A DNA stretch of 6,006 nucleotides from Lentimicrobiaceae bacterium (GCA_023227965.1 JALOCA010000070.1:1-6006); one strand, 5' to 3'. Positions 1-6,006 are shown, counted from the first letter of the stretch. The notes: generated from the letters alone by a model not told the origin. Numbers and translations are program-made.

Positions 1-1
1 T

Positions 2-115
2 TATGACGCATTGAACTACAAATATGCACCCTTCCTCCGAAAAAAATCTGTAGTGCCCAAGCCTCCTCCTCAAAAAAATCAATCCCTTGATAACATCCAT
101 TTTATTCCTGGATAG
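2..115 (+). CDS. Possible C-terminal fragment of an unidentified gene
   Basis: A + strand reading frame is open from the left edge for 37 codons and stops at TAG (113-115). The other two + frames have stops within the first few codons. The peptide is basic and proline-rich, with a PKPPPQKNQ stretch near its middle, and ends in HFIPG. No domain can be recognised. If real, the gene comes from the left and is convergent with prmC, with 81 bases between the two stop codons. The - strand is also partly open here, and 37 codons is short enough to be chance, so this is a weak call that needs the flanking sequence. Confidence 0.27.
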   Translation, partial: YDALNYKYAPFLRKKSVVPKPPPQKNQSLDNIHFIPG

Positions 116-128
116 CTGCAAAATGGGC

Positions 129-150
129 TAAAAACCCTAACGGGTTATTA
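129..150 (-). terminator. Candidate weak terminator downstream of prmC
   Basis: Read on the - strand, AACCC, loop GTTA and GGGTT form a 5-bp stem (133-146) that runs straight into a T5 stretch. Further imperfect A-T pairing extends the stem outward to 129-150. It lies about 50 bases beyond the prmC stop, which suits an intrinsic terminator for prmC. The stem is short, so strength is doubtful. In the + direction the tail is only TTATTA, so a bidirectional role is less likely. Confidence 0.4.
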
Positions 151-196
151 TCGGGCAGATATAAAACATATTTTATCCCAAACTCAGCTTAAAAAA

Positions 197-1075
197 TTAA
201 AACCATCCGCAACGGATAAAACGGGCTTTTCCGTGAATATCTTTATGGCATTCTATGTCTGTAAATCCTTTTTCGCGGAGCAAGCCTATTAATTCCCACG
301 GGTAATTTTCATTAATCTCAACATATAGTTTCCCTTTTTCTTTAAGATGACTAAAGGCAAATTCTGCCAAAGCGTCATAAAAAAGCAGGGGAGAGGCGTC
401 GGGCACAAAAAGGGCTTCACGTGGTTCGTACCGCAAAACATTAGGCTGCATAAATAAGGCTTCTTTTTCAGTTACATATGGAGGATTACTTACGATAATA
501 TCGTATTTTTCATTGTGTTTTGCAGGTTGCAGAATATCCATTGCATAAAAATTAATTTCTGTTGAATTATTCTGTGCATTCCGGCGGGCAACCATCAATG
601 CTTTTTCAGAAATATCACAGGCGGTAACTACCGAACCCGGAATACTTTTTTTTAGAACAACAGCTATGCACCCGCTACCGGTACAAATATCAAAAATTAC
701 AGGGTTGGCATTAAGCGGTATATTCTTTTGGTCGTTAATGATCCATTGTACCAGTTCTTCGGTTTCATTTCTGGGAATAAGTACGTTTTCATCAACAAAG
801 ATGTCGGTGTCATAAAAAAAAGTTTTGCCAATAATGTACTGTATGGGCATCATTTGCTTTAGTAATTCCACTGAAGATACAAATTTTTTCACGATGGTTT
901 CGGTAATAGCATCGTCTTTTTGCAAAATGATACTATGTGCTGGTATTGCACAGTATTCCTCAAACAAAATGTGGGTAAAAGTGCGAATTTCGGTATCAGG
1001 ATACAAAGTACTAAGTTCACTTTTAATATAATCCACCATTTCCAGCAGGGTAAGGGTATTGTGAGGAAGTTCCAT
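197..1075 (-). CDS. prmC: Peptide chain release factor N5-glutamine methyltransferase PrmC (HemK)
   Basis: This cytoplasmic enzyme transfers a methyl group from S-adenosylmethionine to the glutamine of the GGQ motif in release factors RF1 and RF2, which speeds translation termination. The protein has 292 residues, close to the usual 280-290. Residues 1 to about 75 are the helical domain that recognises release factors. The PIQYIIG motif (77-83) and VLIPRNETEELV (98-109) follow, the latter with Asn where the family usually has Pro (PRPETE). The SAM-binding motif FDICTGSGCIAV is at 128-139, the catalytic NPPY that holds the substrate glutamine at 197-200, and the family-typical YEPREALF at 216-223. 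The start at 1073-1075 matches the expected N-terminal length and has a promoter-like box just upstream. The gene stands alone, divergent from rpmE2 and not beside prfA as in enterobacteria. Identification is firm. Confidence 0.96.
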   Translation of the reverse strand: MELPHNTLTLLEMVDYIKSELSTLYPDTEIRTFTHILFEEYCAIPAHSIILQKDDAITETIVKKFVSSVELLKQMMPIQYIIGKTFFYDTDIFVDENVLIPRNETEELVQWIINDQKNIPLNANPVIFDICTGSGCIAVVLKKSIPGSVVTACDISEKALMVARRNAQNNSTEINFYAMDILQPAKHNEKYDIIVSNPPYVTEKEALFMQPNVLRYEPREALFVPDASPLLFYDALAEFAFSHLKEKGKLYVEINENYPWELIGLLREKGFTDIECHKDIHGKARFIRCGWF

Positions 1076-1094
1076 AATGTTAACACAAAAAAAT

Positions 1095-1102
1095 CAAAAG
1101 TA
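1095..1102 (-). promoter_or_regulatory. Candidate -7 box of the prmC promoter
   Basis: On the - strand the sequence reads TACTTTTG, a full match to the Bacteroidota -7 consensus TAnnTTTG. It ends 19 bases before the prmC start codon, which would give a very short leader. I see no clear TTTG-like -33 element at the expected 19-21 base spacing, so the promoter is supported by one box only. Confidence 0.5.
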
Positions 1103-1151
1103 GCAAATCAGGCAATATATATTCGGTCAGAAATGCATTTTTTAAAAAACA

Positions 1152-1182
1152 TTTGTTTTCAGGAAATATTGTTTTACTTTTG
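1152..1182 (+). promoter_or_regulatory. rpmE2 promoter, Bacteroidota type
   Basis: TTTG at 1152-1155 and TACTTTTG at 1175-1182 are separated by 19 bases, matching the Bacteroidota housekeeping consensus (TTTG, N19-21, TAnnTTTG) at both boxes and in spacing. Transcription would start near 1189, giving a leader of roughly 25 bases before the rpmE2 ATG. A GGAG at 1199-1202, 10 bases before the start, could act as a modest ribosome binding site. The leader is too short to hold an elaborate autoregulatory RNA fold. This is the best promoter in the window. Confidence 0.75.
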
Positions 1183-1212
1183 CAACCTGAAAAATAATGG
1201 AGTGATTTATAA

Positions 1213-1479
1213 ATGAAAAAAGACATTCATCCTAAGGACTATCGCATGGTTATATTTAAAGATATGTCGAACGACAATACTTTTTTAACCAAATCTACCG
1301 TAAAAACCAGAGAGACCATGGTTTGGGAAGACGGTAAGGAATACCCACTGGTAAAACTTGAAATTTCTAACACATCCCATCCCTTTTACACAGGGAAGAT
1401 GAAGCTGGTTGACACAGCTGGGCGCGTTGATAAATTCAAAAGCCGTTACCAAAAGCATTACGAAAAAAGAGCACAATAA
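1213..1479 (+). CDS. rpmE2: 50S ribosomal protein L31, type B (cysteine-free)
   Basis: L31 is a small protein of the large ribosomal subunit that bridges to the small subunit. The 88-residue product starts MKKDIHPKDY and carries the family signature SHPFYTGK (55-62), followed by DTAGRVDKF (67-75) and a basic C-terminal tail. Type B proteins run about 80-90 residues, longer than most type A. There is no cysteine anywhere in the protein, so this is the C-minus form that does not bind zinc. In genomes that also carry a zinc-binding C-plus copy, the C-minus form is often induced under zinc limitation; whether such a copy exists here cannot be seen. No Zur-like palindrome is evident next to its promoter. 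It appears to be transcribed alone, from the promoter at 1152-1182 to the terminator at 1510-1539. Identification is firm. Confidence 0.96.
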   Translation: MKKDIHPKDYRMVIFKDMSNDNTFLTKSTVKTRETMVWEDGKEYPLVKLEISNTSHPFYTGKMKLVDTAGRVDKFKSRYQKHYEKRAQ

Positions 1480-1509
1480 CTGTTTTCAACAAAAAGATAT
1501 GTTTTTGGT

Positions 1510-1539
1510 AAATCCCGATTTTTTTCGGGATTTTTTTTT
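1510..1539 (+). terminator. Intrinsic terminator of rpmE2
   Basis: A perfect 9-bp stem pairs AAATCCCGA (1510-1518) with TCGGGATTT (1525-1533) around a T6 loop, and a T-run at 1531-1539 overlaps the 3' arm. It lies 30 bases after the rpmE2 stop. Stem, CCCG core and U-tract are all as expected for Rho-independent termination. Confidence 0.88.
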
Positions 1540-1540
1540 C

Positions 1541-1548
1541 TAACTTTG
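1541..1548 (+). promoter_or_regulatory. Candidate -7 box of the GlmU-like gene
   Basis: TAACTTTG fits the Bacteroidota -7 consensus TAnnTTTG and begins two bases after the T-run of the rpmE2 terminator. It ends 18 bases before the ATG at 1567. The region where a -33 element should lie is the terminator stem-loop itself, and it contains only T-rich sequence with no clear TTTG. No Shine-Dalgarno sequence is visible before the start codon; the spacer is A-rich. Confidence 0.55.
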
Positions 1549-1566
1549 TAAAAAAAACGCATAACG

Positions 1567-2754
1567 ATGAATTATATCCTTTTCGACGACTATCGCAGAG
1601 AACATCTATTACCTTTAACATTTTTTCGCCCTGTATGCGACATACGTATCGGCATTTTAACCATACGTGAAAAATGGGAAAAATACCTGGGTGTTAAGCC
1701 TTCTTCGCTTACAGAGGTGTACCTCCAGTCAAAATTTCCGATTGTAAAATCAGCAGAAAACATTCTGATTAACGGAGGAATACTCCCTAATGCAGAACTT
1801 GTTAAACAGATACAAATGCTGGGACCCAAGCAGGCATTAGTGAAAGGAAACACAATCGTTGCCTCATATGTCCCCGAATCTGAACTGGAAGATAAAACAG
1901 GAAAAGAGGAAAAATGTCTTGGAGAAATTGAATGCAGTATAGATTACACCGAAATTCTCAATACGTGGGATATTTTTGAAAAAAACGAAAAGGCATTAAA
2001 TGAAGACTTTATATTGCTTACTGATGGTCGTACTTCGCAAGCCCTCAGTTCTTCCAACCAACGAATAGGCAATGGAAGTTTGTTTATCGAAGAAGGTGCA
2101 ATAGTAGAAGCTTCGGTAATTAATACATTAAAAGGACCGGTGTACATTGGTAAAAATGTTGAAGTTATGGAAGGCTGCCTTATAAGAGGACCTCTGGCAA
2201 TTTGTGAAAATTCCGTATTGAAAATGGGTGCTAAAATATATGGAGCCACTACCCTGGGACCCGATACAAAAGTGGGTGGAGAAGTAAATAATTCCGTGAT
2301 ATTTGGCTTTTCCAACAAAGCACATGATGGTTACCTTGGTAATTCTGTTATAGCCGAATGGTGTAACCTGGGTGCCGATACTAACAACTCGAACCTGAAA
2401 AACACTTACGACAATGTTAAAATGTGGGATTATGCCGAAAAAACCTTTGTCGATACGGGTTTGCAATTTTGCGGAATGGTCATGGGTGATCATTCAAAAT
2501 GCGGAATAAATACCATGTTTAATACAGGAACAGTAGTAGGTGTATGTACCAATATTTTCGGACAAGGGTTTCCGCGCAACTTCATCCCTTCGTTTTCATG
2601 GGGAGGACCTTCCGGTTTTACTAACTATAAATTTTCAAAAGCCATTGAAGTAGCCGCTAACGTATATAAAAGACGCAATATTGACCTTGATGAAACCGAA
2701 AAGGAAATTTTTGCCAGGGTTTTCGATATTGCACATACATTCCACGGAGAATAA
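1567..2754 (+). CDS. GlmU-like sugar nucleotidyltransferase/acyltransferase family protein
   Basis: The 395-residue product has the two-part plan of GlmU, the enzyme that acetylates glucosamine-1-phosphate and then makes UDP-N-acetylglucosamine for wall and lipopolysaccharide synthesis. Residues 1 to about 160 take the place of the nucleotidyltransferase domain but lack its usual glycine-rich LxxGxGTR loop. Instead there is ILFDDYRREHLLPLTF followed by RP (21-22) and RIGILTIREKWEKYL (27-41), characteristic of the alternative GlmU-like family in Bacteroidota. Residues about 165-335 are a left-handed beta-helix of hexapeptide repeats. Within it, KAHDGYLGNSVI (251-262) and CNLGADTNNSNLKNTY (266-281) line up with the KAGHLTYLGDAEIG and NIGAGTITCNY segments of GlmU, placing His253 at the catalytic histidine. 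The C-terminal helical tail runs from about 353. It probably acts in the cytoplasm on a nucleotide sugar; the exact substrate and whether both activities remain are unknown. It lies between rpmE2 and lon, apparently with its own promoter. Confidence 0.85.
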   Translation: MNYILFDDYRREHLLPLTFFRPVCDIRIGILTIREKWEKYLGVKPSSLTEVYLQSKFPIVKSAENILINGGILPNAELVKQIQMLGPKQALVKGNTIVASYVPESELEDKTGKEEKCLGEIECSIDYTEILNTWDIFEKNEKALNEDFILLTDGRTSQALSSSNQRIGNGSLFIEEGAIVEASVINTLKGPVYIGKNVEVMEGCLIRGPLAICENSVLKMGAKIYGATTLGPDTKVGGEVNNSVIFGFSNKAHDGYLGNSVIAEWCNLGADTNNSNLKNTYDNVKMWDYAEKTFVDTGLQFCGMVMGDHSKCGINTMFNTGTVVGVCTNIFGQGFPRNFIPSFSWGGPSGFTNYKFSKAIEVAANVYKRRNIDLDETEKEIFARVFDIAHTFHGE

Positions 2755-2790
2755 GATATTTTTTATTTCACGCTTACTCTGGCATTAATA

Positions 2791-2821
2791 TTGACCACAA
2801 AGAAAAACAAAATCAAATTTG
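2791..2821 (+). promoter_or_regulatory. Candidate lon promoter
   Basis: TTG at 2791-2793 and CAAATTTG at 2814-2821 are 20 bases apart. They resemble the Bacteroidota -33 and -7 boxes with one mismatch in the latter (C for the first T of TAnnTTTG). Transcription would start around 2828, within the tandem repeat before the lon ATG. I see no inverted repeat of the HrcA/CIRCE kind in the 87-base gap, so heat control by that route is not supported. Confidence 0.42.
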
Positions 2822-2836
2822 TCATATTGTCATATT
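2821..2836 (+). repeat. Tandem duplication of GTCATATT in the lon leader
   Basis: Two perfect head-to-tail copies of GTCATATT lie at 2821-2828 and 2829-2836, five bases before the lon start codon. The first G is also the last base of the candidate -7 box. The repeat may be a replication-slippage duplication or a binding site; nothing in the sequence decides between these. Confidence 0.9.
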
Positions 2837-2841
2837 GAAAC

Positions 2842-5295
2842 ATGAGCGAATCATCCCATCCTATAATTGCTAATTTATCTGATATACTTGATGCTGATGC
2901 TGAATTTATCCCCCTATTATCACAGGAGGATGAAGACCAGATGAATTCGGAGGATATCCCGGAAATACTGCCAATTTTACCATTGCGAAACACTGTCCTT
3001 TTTCCCGGAGTCGTAATTCCTATTACGGTAGGACGCGACAAATCCATCAATCTCATCAGGGAATATTATCGTAGTACAAAAATAATTGGTGTTGTTGCAC
3101 AAAAAGATGCTGAGATAGAAGAACCGGCATTCGAAGACCTGAACCGGGTGGGAACAGTGGCAATGATACTGAAAACTTTTCAGATGCCCGACGGAAGCAC
3201 AACGGCTATCATCCAGGGGAAAAAACGATTTAGCATTGAAGAGCCCCTGCAAACAGAACCCTATTTTAAAGCAAAGGTCTCGCAATACGGTAATGTAGAG
3301 ACAATTAAACAAACCAAAAAATTTGATGCTCTCATTGCATCCCTGCGTGATTTGTCAATTCAAATTATCAATAACTCTCCTAATATTCCTTCAGAAGCAG
3401 CTTTTGTAATTAAAAATATTGAAAGTCCTGTTTTTTTGGTCAATTTTGTATCGGCTAACCTGAATTCGGATAATACCGAGAAACAAAAACTTTTAGAGCT
3501 TACCAATATTGAAAGTCATGCCAATCAGGCTCTTGCAGCTTTAACAAAAGAATTGCAAATGCTTGATTTAAAAAACCAAATCCAGAAAAAGGTTAAGATA
3601 GACATTGACAAACAGCAAAGAGATTATTTTTTAAACCAGCAACTTAAAACTATTCAGGCAGAACTGGGCTTCGGACAAAGCGAAGAAGAACTGCTTGAGA
3701 TGAGAGAAAAAGCCAAAACAAAAAAATGGTCGAAAGAAGTTGCAGCAGTTTTCAATAAAGAATTTACTAAATTGCAGAGAATGAATTCTGCTGCTATGGA
3801 GTATTCTATGCAAATGAACTATTTGGATACGCTTATTGAACTTCCCTGGAATGATTTTACGGAGGACAATTTTAATTTGCAACATGCACAAAGAATACTT
3901 GATGAAGATCATTACGGGCTTGAGAAAGTGAAAGAACGTATTATTGAATATTTGGCTGTTATCAAGTTAAAAGGCGACATGAAATCTCCGATTCTTTGCT
4001 TACTGGGACCTCCGGGAGTAGGCAAAACATCTCTTGGCAAATCCATAGCCAGGGCTGTTGGCAGAAAATATATACGAATGTCGCTTGGCGGGTTAAGAGA
4101 TGAGGCAGAAATACGTGGGCACCGAAAAACATATATTGGCGCAATGCCAGGACGTATCATACAGAGTCTTAAAAAAATAAAATCGTCGAATCCCGTTTTT
4201 GTTTTAGACGAAGTTGATAAAGTAATAGGAGCCAACATTAACGGCGATCCTGCTTCTGCCTTACTCGAAGTACTTGATCCAGAGCAAAATTCAACATTTT
4301 ATGACAACTACCTTGAAATTGAATACGATCTTTCGAGAGTAATGTTTATTGCCACTTGTAACTCGCTTAGCACTGTTCATCCTGCACTGCGCGACAGGAT
4401 GGAGATTATTGATCTGAGCGGCTACCTTGTAGAAGAAAAAGTGGAAATTGCCCAAAGACATCTTATTCCTAAACAATTAAATGAACATGGTTTGGAGAAA
4501 AAGCAGCTCACATTTCCGCAAAACATCCTTGAAAAAATTATTGATGAATATACAAGGGAAGCCGGAGTACGAACTTTGGAAAAAAATATAGCAAAAATTA
4601 TCCGGAATAAAGCCCGGTTTATTGTTTCAGAAGAACCATATAACAAAAAAATTAATTCCAAAGATTTAGAAAGCGTTCTTGGAATACCTCAATATCAGCA
4701 TGAAAAAAACTTTTCAGGGGATATTGCCGGCGTAGCAACCGGTCTTGCCTGGACTGCTGCAGGAGGGGAAATATTATTTATTGAAGTAAGTCTGAGCAAG
4801 GGTAAAGGAAATTTAACCCTTACAGGTAACCTTGGTGATGTAATGAAAGAATCGGCAACCCTTGCATTTGAATATTTGAAAGCCAACGCCATAAAACTTA
4901 ATATTCCCCAATCTGCTTTTGACAACTGGAATGTGCATATTCATGTGCCTGAGGGAGCTACACCCAAAGATGGTCCTTCCGCAGGAATTACCATGTTTAC
5001 AGCTTTGGCAAGCGCTTTTACCCAGCGAAAAGTAAAACAGGGAATTGCCATGACAGGCGAAATAACCCTGCGTGGAAAAGTTTTGCCTGTTGGTGGAATC
5101 AAGGAAAAAATTCTTGCTGCAAAACGGGCAAAATGTCCTGTAATTCTGCTTTCAAAAGAAAACAGAAAGGAAATAGAAGAAATTAAATCCACATATAAAG
5201 AAGGATTAACGTTTTTTTATATTAACGAAATGATTGAAGCCATTGACCTATCTTTATCACACGAACAAGTTAAAGATGCAAAAATTATCGAATAG
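2842..5295 (+). CDS. lon: ATP-dependent serine protease Lon (LonA type)
   Basis: Lon is a soluble homo-oligomeric AAA+ protease that unfolds and degrades misfolded and certain regulatory proteins. The 817-residue product is slightly longer than E. coli Lon (784), largely through an N-terminal extension. Residues 1-42 are that extension, with 12 acidic residues and no Lys or Arg. The LON substrate-binding domain starts at ILPLRNTVLFPG (45-56) and runs to about 240. A helical, coiled-coil-like stretch (about 246-280, KQQRDYFLNQQLKTIQAELG) follows. The AAA+ module has Walker A GPPGVGKT (389-396, Lys395) and Walker B VFVLDEVD (452-459, Asp456, Glu457). The protease domain (about 620-800) contains the catalytic Ser713 in KDGPSAG and Lys754 in PVGGIKEK. 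Everything needed for activity is present and there is no DNA-binding insert or transmembrane segment, so this is LonA and not LonB. The ATG at 2842 is the farthest upstream start near a promoter. The 3' end overlaps the next gene by 20 bases. Confidence 0.98.
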   Translation: MSESSHPIIANLSDILDADAEFIPLLSQEDEDQMNSEDIPEILPILPLRNTVLFPGVVIPITVGRDKSINLIREYYRSTKIIGVVAQKDAEIEEPAFEDLNRVGTVAMILKTFQMPDGSTTAIIQGKKRFSIEEPLQTEPYFKAKVSQYGNVETIKQTKKFDALIASLRDLSIQIINNSPNIPSEAAFVIKNIESPVFLVNFVSANLNSDNTEKQKLLELTNIESHANQALAALTKELQMLDLKNQIQKKVKIDIDKQQRDYFLNQQLKTIQAELGFGQSEEELLEMREKAKTKKWSKEVAAVFNKEFTKLQRMNSAAMEYSMQMNYLDTLIELPWNDFTEDNFNLQHAQRILDEDHYGLEKVKERIIEYLAVIKLKGDMKSPILCLLGPPGVGKTSLGKSIARAVGRKYIRMSLGGLRDEAEIRGHRKTYIGAMPGRIIQSLKKIKSSNPVFVLDEVDKVIGANINGDPASALLEVLDPEQNSTFYDNYLEIEYDLSRVMFIATCNSLSTVHPALRDRMEIIDLSGYLVEEKVEIAQRHLIPKQLNEHGLEKKQLTFPQNILEKIIDEYTREAGVRTLEKNIAKIIRNKARFIVSEEPYNKKINSKDLESVLGIPQYQHEKNFSGDIAGVATGLAWTAAGGEILFIEVSLSKGKGNLTLTGNLGDVMKESATLAFEYLKANAIKLNIPQSAFDNWNVHIHVPEGATPKDGPSAGITMFTALASAFTQRKVKQGIAMTGEITLRGKVLPVGGIKEKILAAKRAKCPVILLSKENRKEIEEIKSTYKEGLTFFYINEMIEAIDLSLSHEQVKDAKIIE

Positions 5296-5833
5296 CATTT
5301 CTATTTATAGAAAATTAATAATTATTATAATTATATTATTTGCATTTATTGCAACTATTGGCTTTCTTTTGCCACGCAGGATTACTATTGAAGAAAAAAT
5401 CCAGATAAAAGCATCAAAAGAATATGTTTTCAAGAAAATAAGCAATTACTATGAATGGAAAAATTGGATGACACTTGATTACAACTTCGATACATCCTTA
5501 AAAGTACAACATACCGGTTTTTCGGGCGAAGAGGGGTCTTCTTCCGTTTTTTTTGGTGAAAAAATTGGCAAGGGAAAAATAACTACAACAAAAGTAATCA
5601 AAAATCAAATATTTGCATATAAATTGATTTTTGAATCAGGCAAATATAATACGATTGGAAAATTTGAACTGATAGATAAGCTAACCCATGTAAATTTAAT
5701 TTGGAGTACTACCTGCGATTTGGGGTACAATCCGTTAAATAGGTACCTGGGAATCTTTATTAAAAGAAAAGCCATTTCATATTCCAATGAAAGTTTGTTA
5801 AACCTGAAAAAGATACTCCAAAACAATGAGTAA
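5276..5833 (+). CDS. Membrane-anchored SRPBCC-fold protein, function unknown
   Basis: From the ATG at 5276 the product has 185 residues. A short N-terminal segment (1-13) is followed by one strongly hydrophobic helix (about 14-32, with seven isoleucines in a row), then PRR and a soluble domain. That domain has the marks of the SRPBCC/polyketide-cyclase-like hydrophobic ligand-binding fold: a first strand ITIEEKIQIKAS (36-47), the helix KEYVFKKISNYYEWKNWM (48-65), and the late GYNPLNRYLGIFI (150-162) ahead of a C-terminal helix ending SLLNLKKIL (173-181). The family binds lipids or other hydrophobic ligands, but no ligand can be named. The hydrophobic helix lacks a clear cleavage site, so it is probably an anchor; the side of the membrane is uncertain. 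The frame also has an ATG at 5234, deeper inside lon; 5276 is preferred because it places the charged start right before the membrane helix and gives a shorter overlap. There is no promoter of its own, and it probably depends on lon transcription. Confidence 0.72.
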   Translation: MQKLSNSISIYRKLIIIIIILFAFIATIGFLLPRRITIEEKIQIKASKEYVFKKISNYYEWKNWMTLDYNFDTSLKVQHTGFSGEEGSSSVFFGEKIGKGKITTTKVIKNQIFAYKLIFESGKYNTIGKFELIDKLTHVNLIWSTTCDLGYNPLNRYLGIFIKRKAISYSNESLLNLKKILQNNE

Positions 5834-6006
5834 AAAAATTCTTATCATTCAGACAAATCCTATTGAAAACAGTTTTTGTGGCTTAATAGACAAAAATGAT
5901 GCTGACAGGCCATTCAAATGCAGCAATAGTATAACTTTGGAGCATTTGAAAGCTATGAATAAAAAATTTGCTTTTATTGCGGTTCCAAAATCACCAAAAA
6001 AAGTGG
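5826..6006 (+). CDS. Unidentified ORF, N-terminal part only
   Basis: The ATG at 5826 overlaps the stop of the SRPBCC gene in an ATGAGTAA junction (8 bases shared). The frame then stays open for 60 codons to the right edge. The peptide begins MSKKILIIQTNPIENSFCGL, a beta-strand-then-loop start such as opens Rossmann- or flavodoxin-like folds. A second hydrophobic strand (FAFIAVP) lies near residues 48-54. KILII...NP..NSFCG loosely recalls Flavodoxin_2-type quinone reductases, but the following helix does not match that family and the usual His is absent, so I do not assign it. Position suggests translational coupling with the gene before it and a shared transcript starting at lon. Confidence 0.6.
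   Translation, partial: MSKKILIIQTNPIENSFCGLIDKNDADRPFKCSNSITLEHLKAMNKKFAFIAVPKSPKKV

Noticed and set aside
3..100. - strand readings of the left edge as a gene downstream of prmC
   Set aside because: One - frame has stops at 1-3, 16-18 and 70-72. The other two are open but short, and neither yields a recognisable peptide with a supported start.
161..176. AT-only palindrome ATAAAA-CATA-TTTTAT downstream of prmC
   Set aside because: The stem has six A-T pairs only and no clear T-run in either direction, and such palindromes are expected by chance in AT-rich DNA.
920..1216. 98-residue + strand ORF over the prmC start and the divergent promoter region
   Set aside because: It lies antisense to the prmC N-terminus, then crosses the intergenic region with both promoter boxes, and ends inside the rpmE2 start. 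Its peptide shows no recognisable domain.
2128..2493. Antisense ORFs inside the GlmU-like gene, the longest 121-124 residues (1944-2318 and 2128-2493)
   Set aside because: They are mirror frames of a strongly conserved hexapeptide-repeat coding region, with no promoter or recognisable domain.
2755..2790. Possible terminator after the GlmU-like gene (GAATAA against TTATTTC near 2748-2769)
   Set aside because: The pairing needs a bulge and is almost all A-T; no GC-rich stem precedes the T-run, so I do not call it.
3912..4238. 108-residue antisense ORF over the Lon Walker A/B region
   Set aside because: The overlapping + frame has intact AAA+ motifs; the antisense peptide is a by-product of that sequence.
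5308..5342. Low-complexity ATT/ATA tract resembling a simple repeat
   Set aside because: It encodes the isoleucine-rich membrane helix of the SRPBCC protein and has no regular unit, so it is explained by coding.

Overview
The window looks like an ordinary chromosomal housekeeping segment from a member of the Bacteroidota. Four things point there: AT-rich DNA; promoter-like boxes of the Bacteroidota sigma type (TTTG, then about 19 bases, then TAnnTTTG) ahead of several genes, with weak or absent Shine-Dalgarno sequences; a cysteine-free type B L31; and the alternative GlmU-like protein family typical of that phylum. The order or genus cannot be told from this stretch.

Layout: (1) Positions 1-196 hold a possible C-terminal coding scrap on the + strand (2-115) and a hairpin region facing the end of prmC. 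(2) prmC, the release-factor glutamine methyltransferase, lies on the - strand at 197-1075. (3) A divergent intergenic region (1076-1212) carries outward-facing promoter boxes for prmC and for rpmE2. (4) rpmE2 (1213-1479, + strand) ends at a strong intrinsic terminator. (5) The terminator abuts the promoter box of a GlmU-like sugar nucleotidyltransferase/acyltransferase gene (1567-2754). (6) An 87-base gap with a promoter candidate and an 8-base tandem repeat leads to lon (2842-5295), encoding the ATP-dependent protease. (7) lon overlaps a membrane-anchored SRPBCC-fold protein gene (5276-5833), which overlaps an unidentified ORF (5826 onward) that runs off the right edge.

Two of the genes serve translation: PrmC methylates release factors and L31 is a ribosomal protein. 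The GlmU-like protein probably supplies or modifies a nucleotide-activated sugar for the cell envelope. Lon performs protein quality control. The last three genes are packed with overlapping ends and are probably co-transcribed, which links two uncharacterised products to lon by position only.

I found no mobile element, CRISPR array, tRNA, rRNA or defence-type gene cluster, and no convincing new system. The points most worth a second look are the lon-SRPBCC-ORF overlap, the degenerate nucleotidyltransferase motif in the GlmU-like protein, the terminator/promoter junction at 1510-1548, and the tandem repeat in the lon leader.
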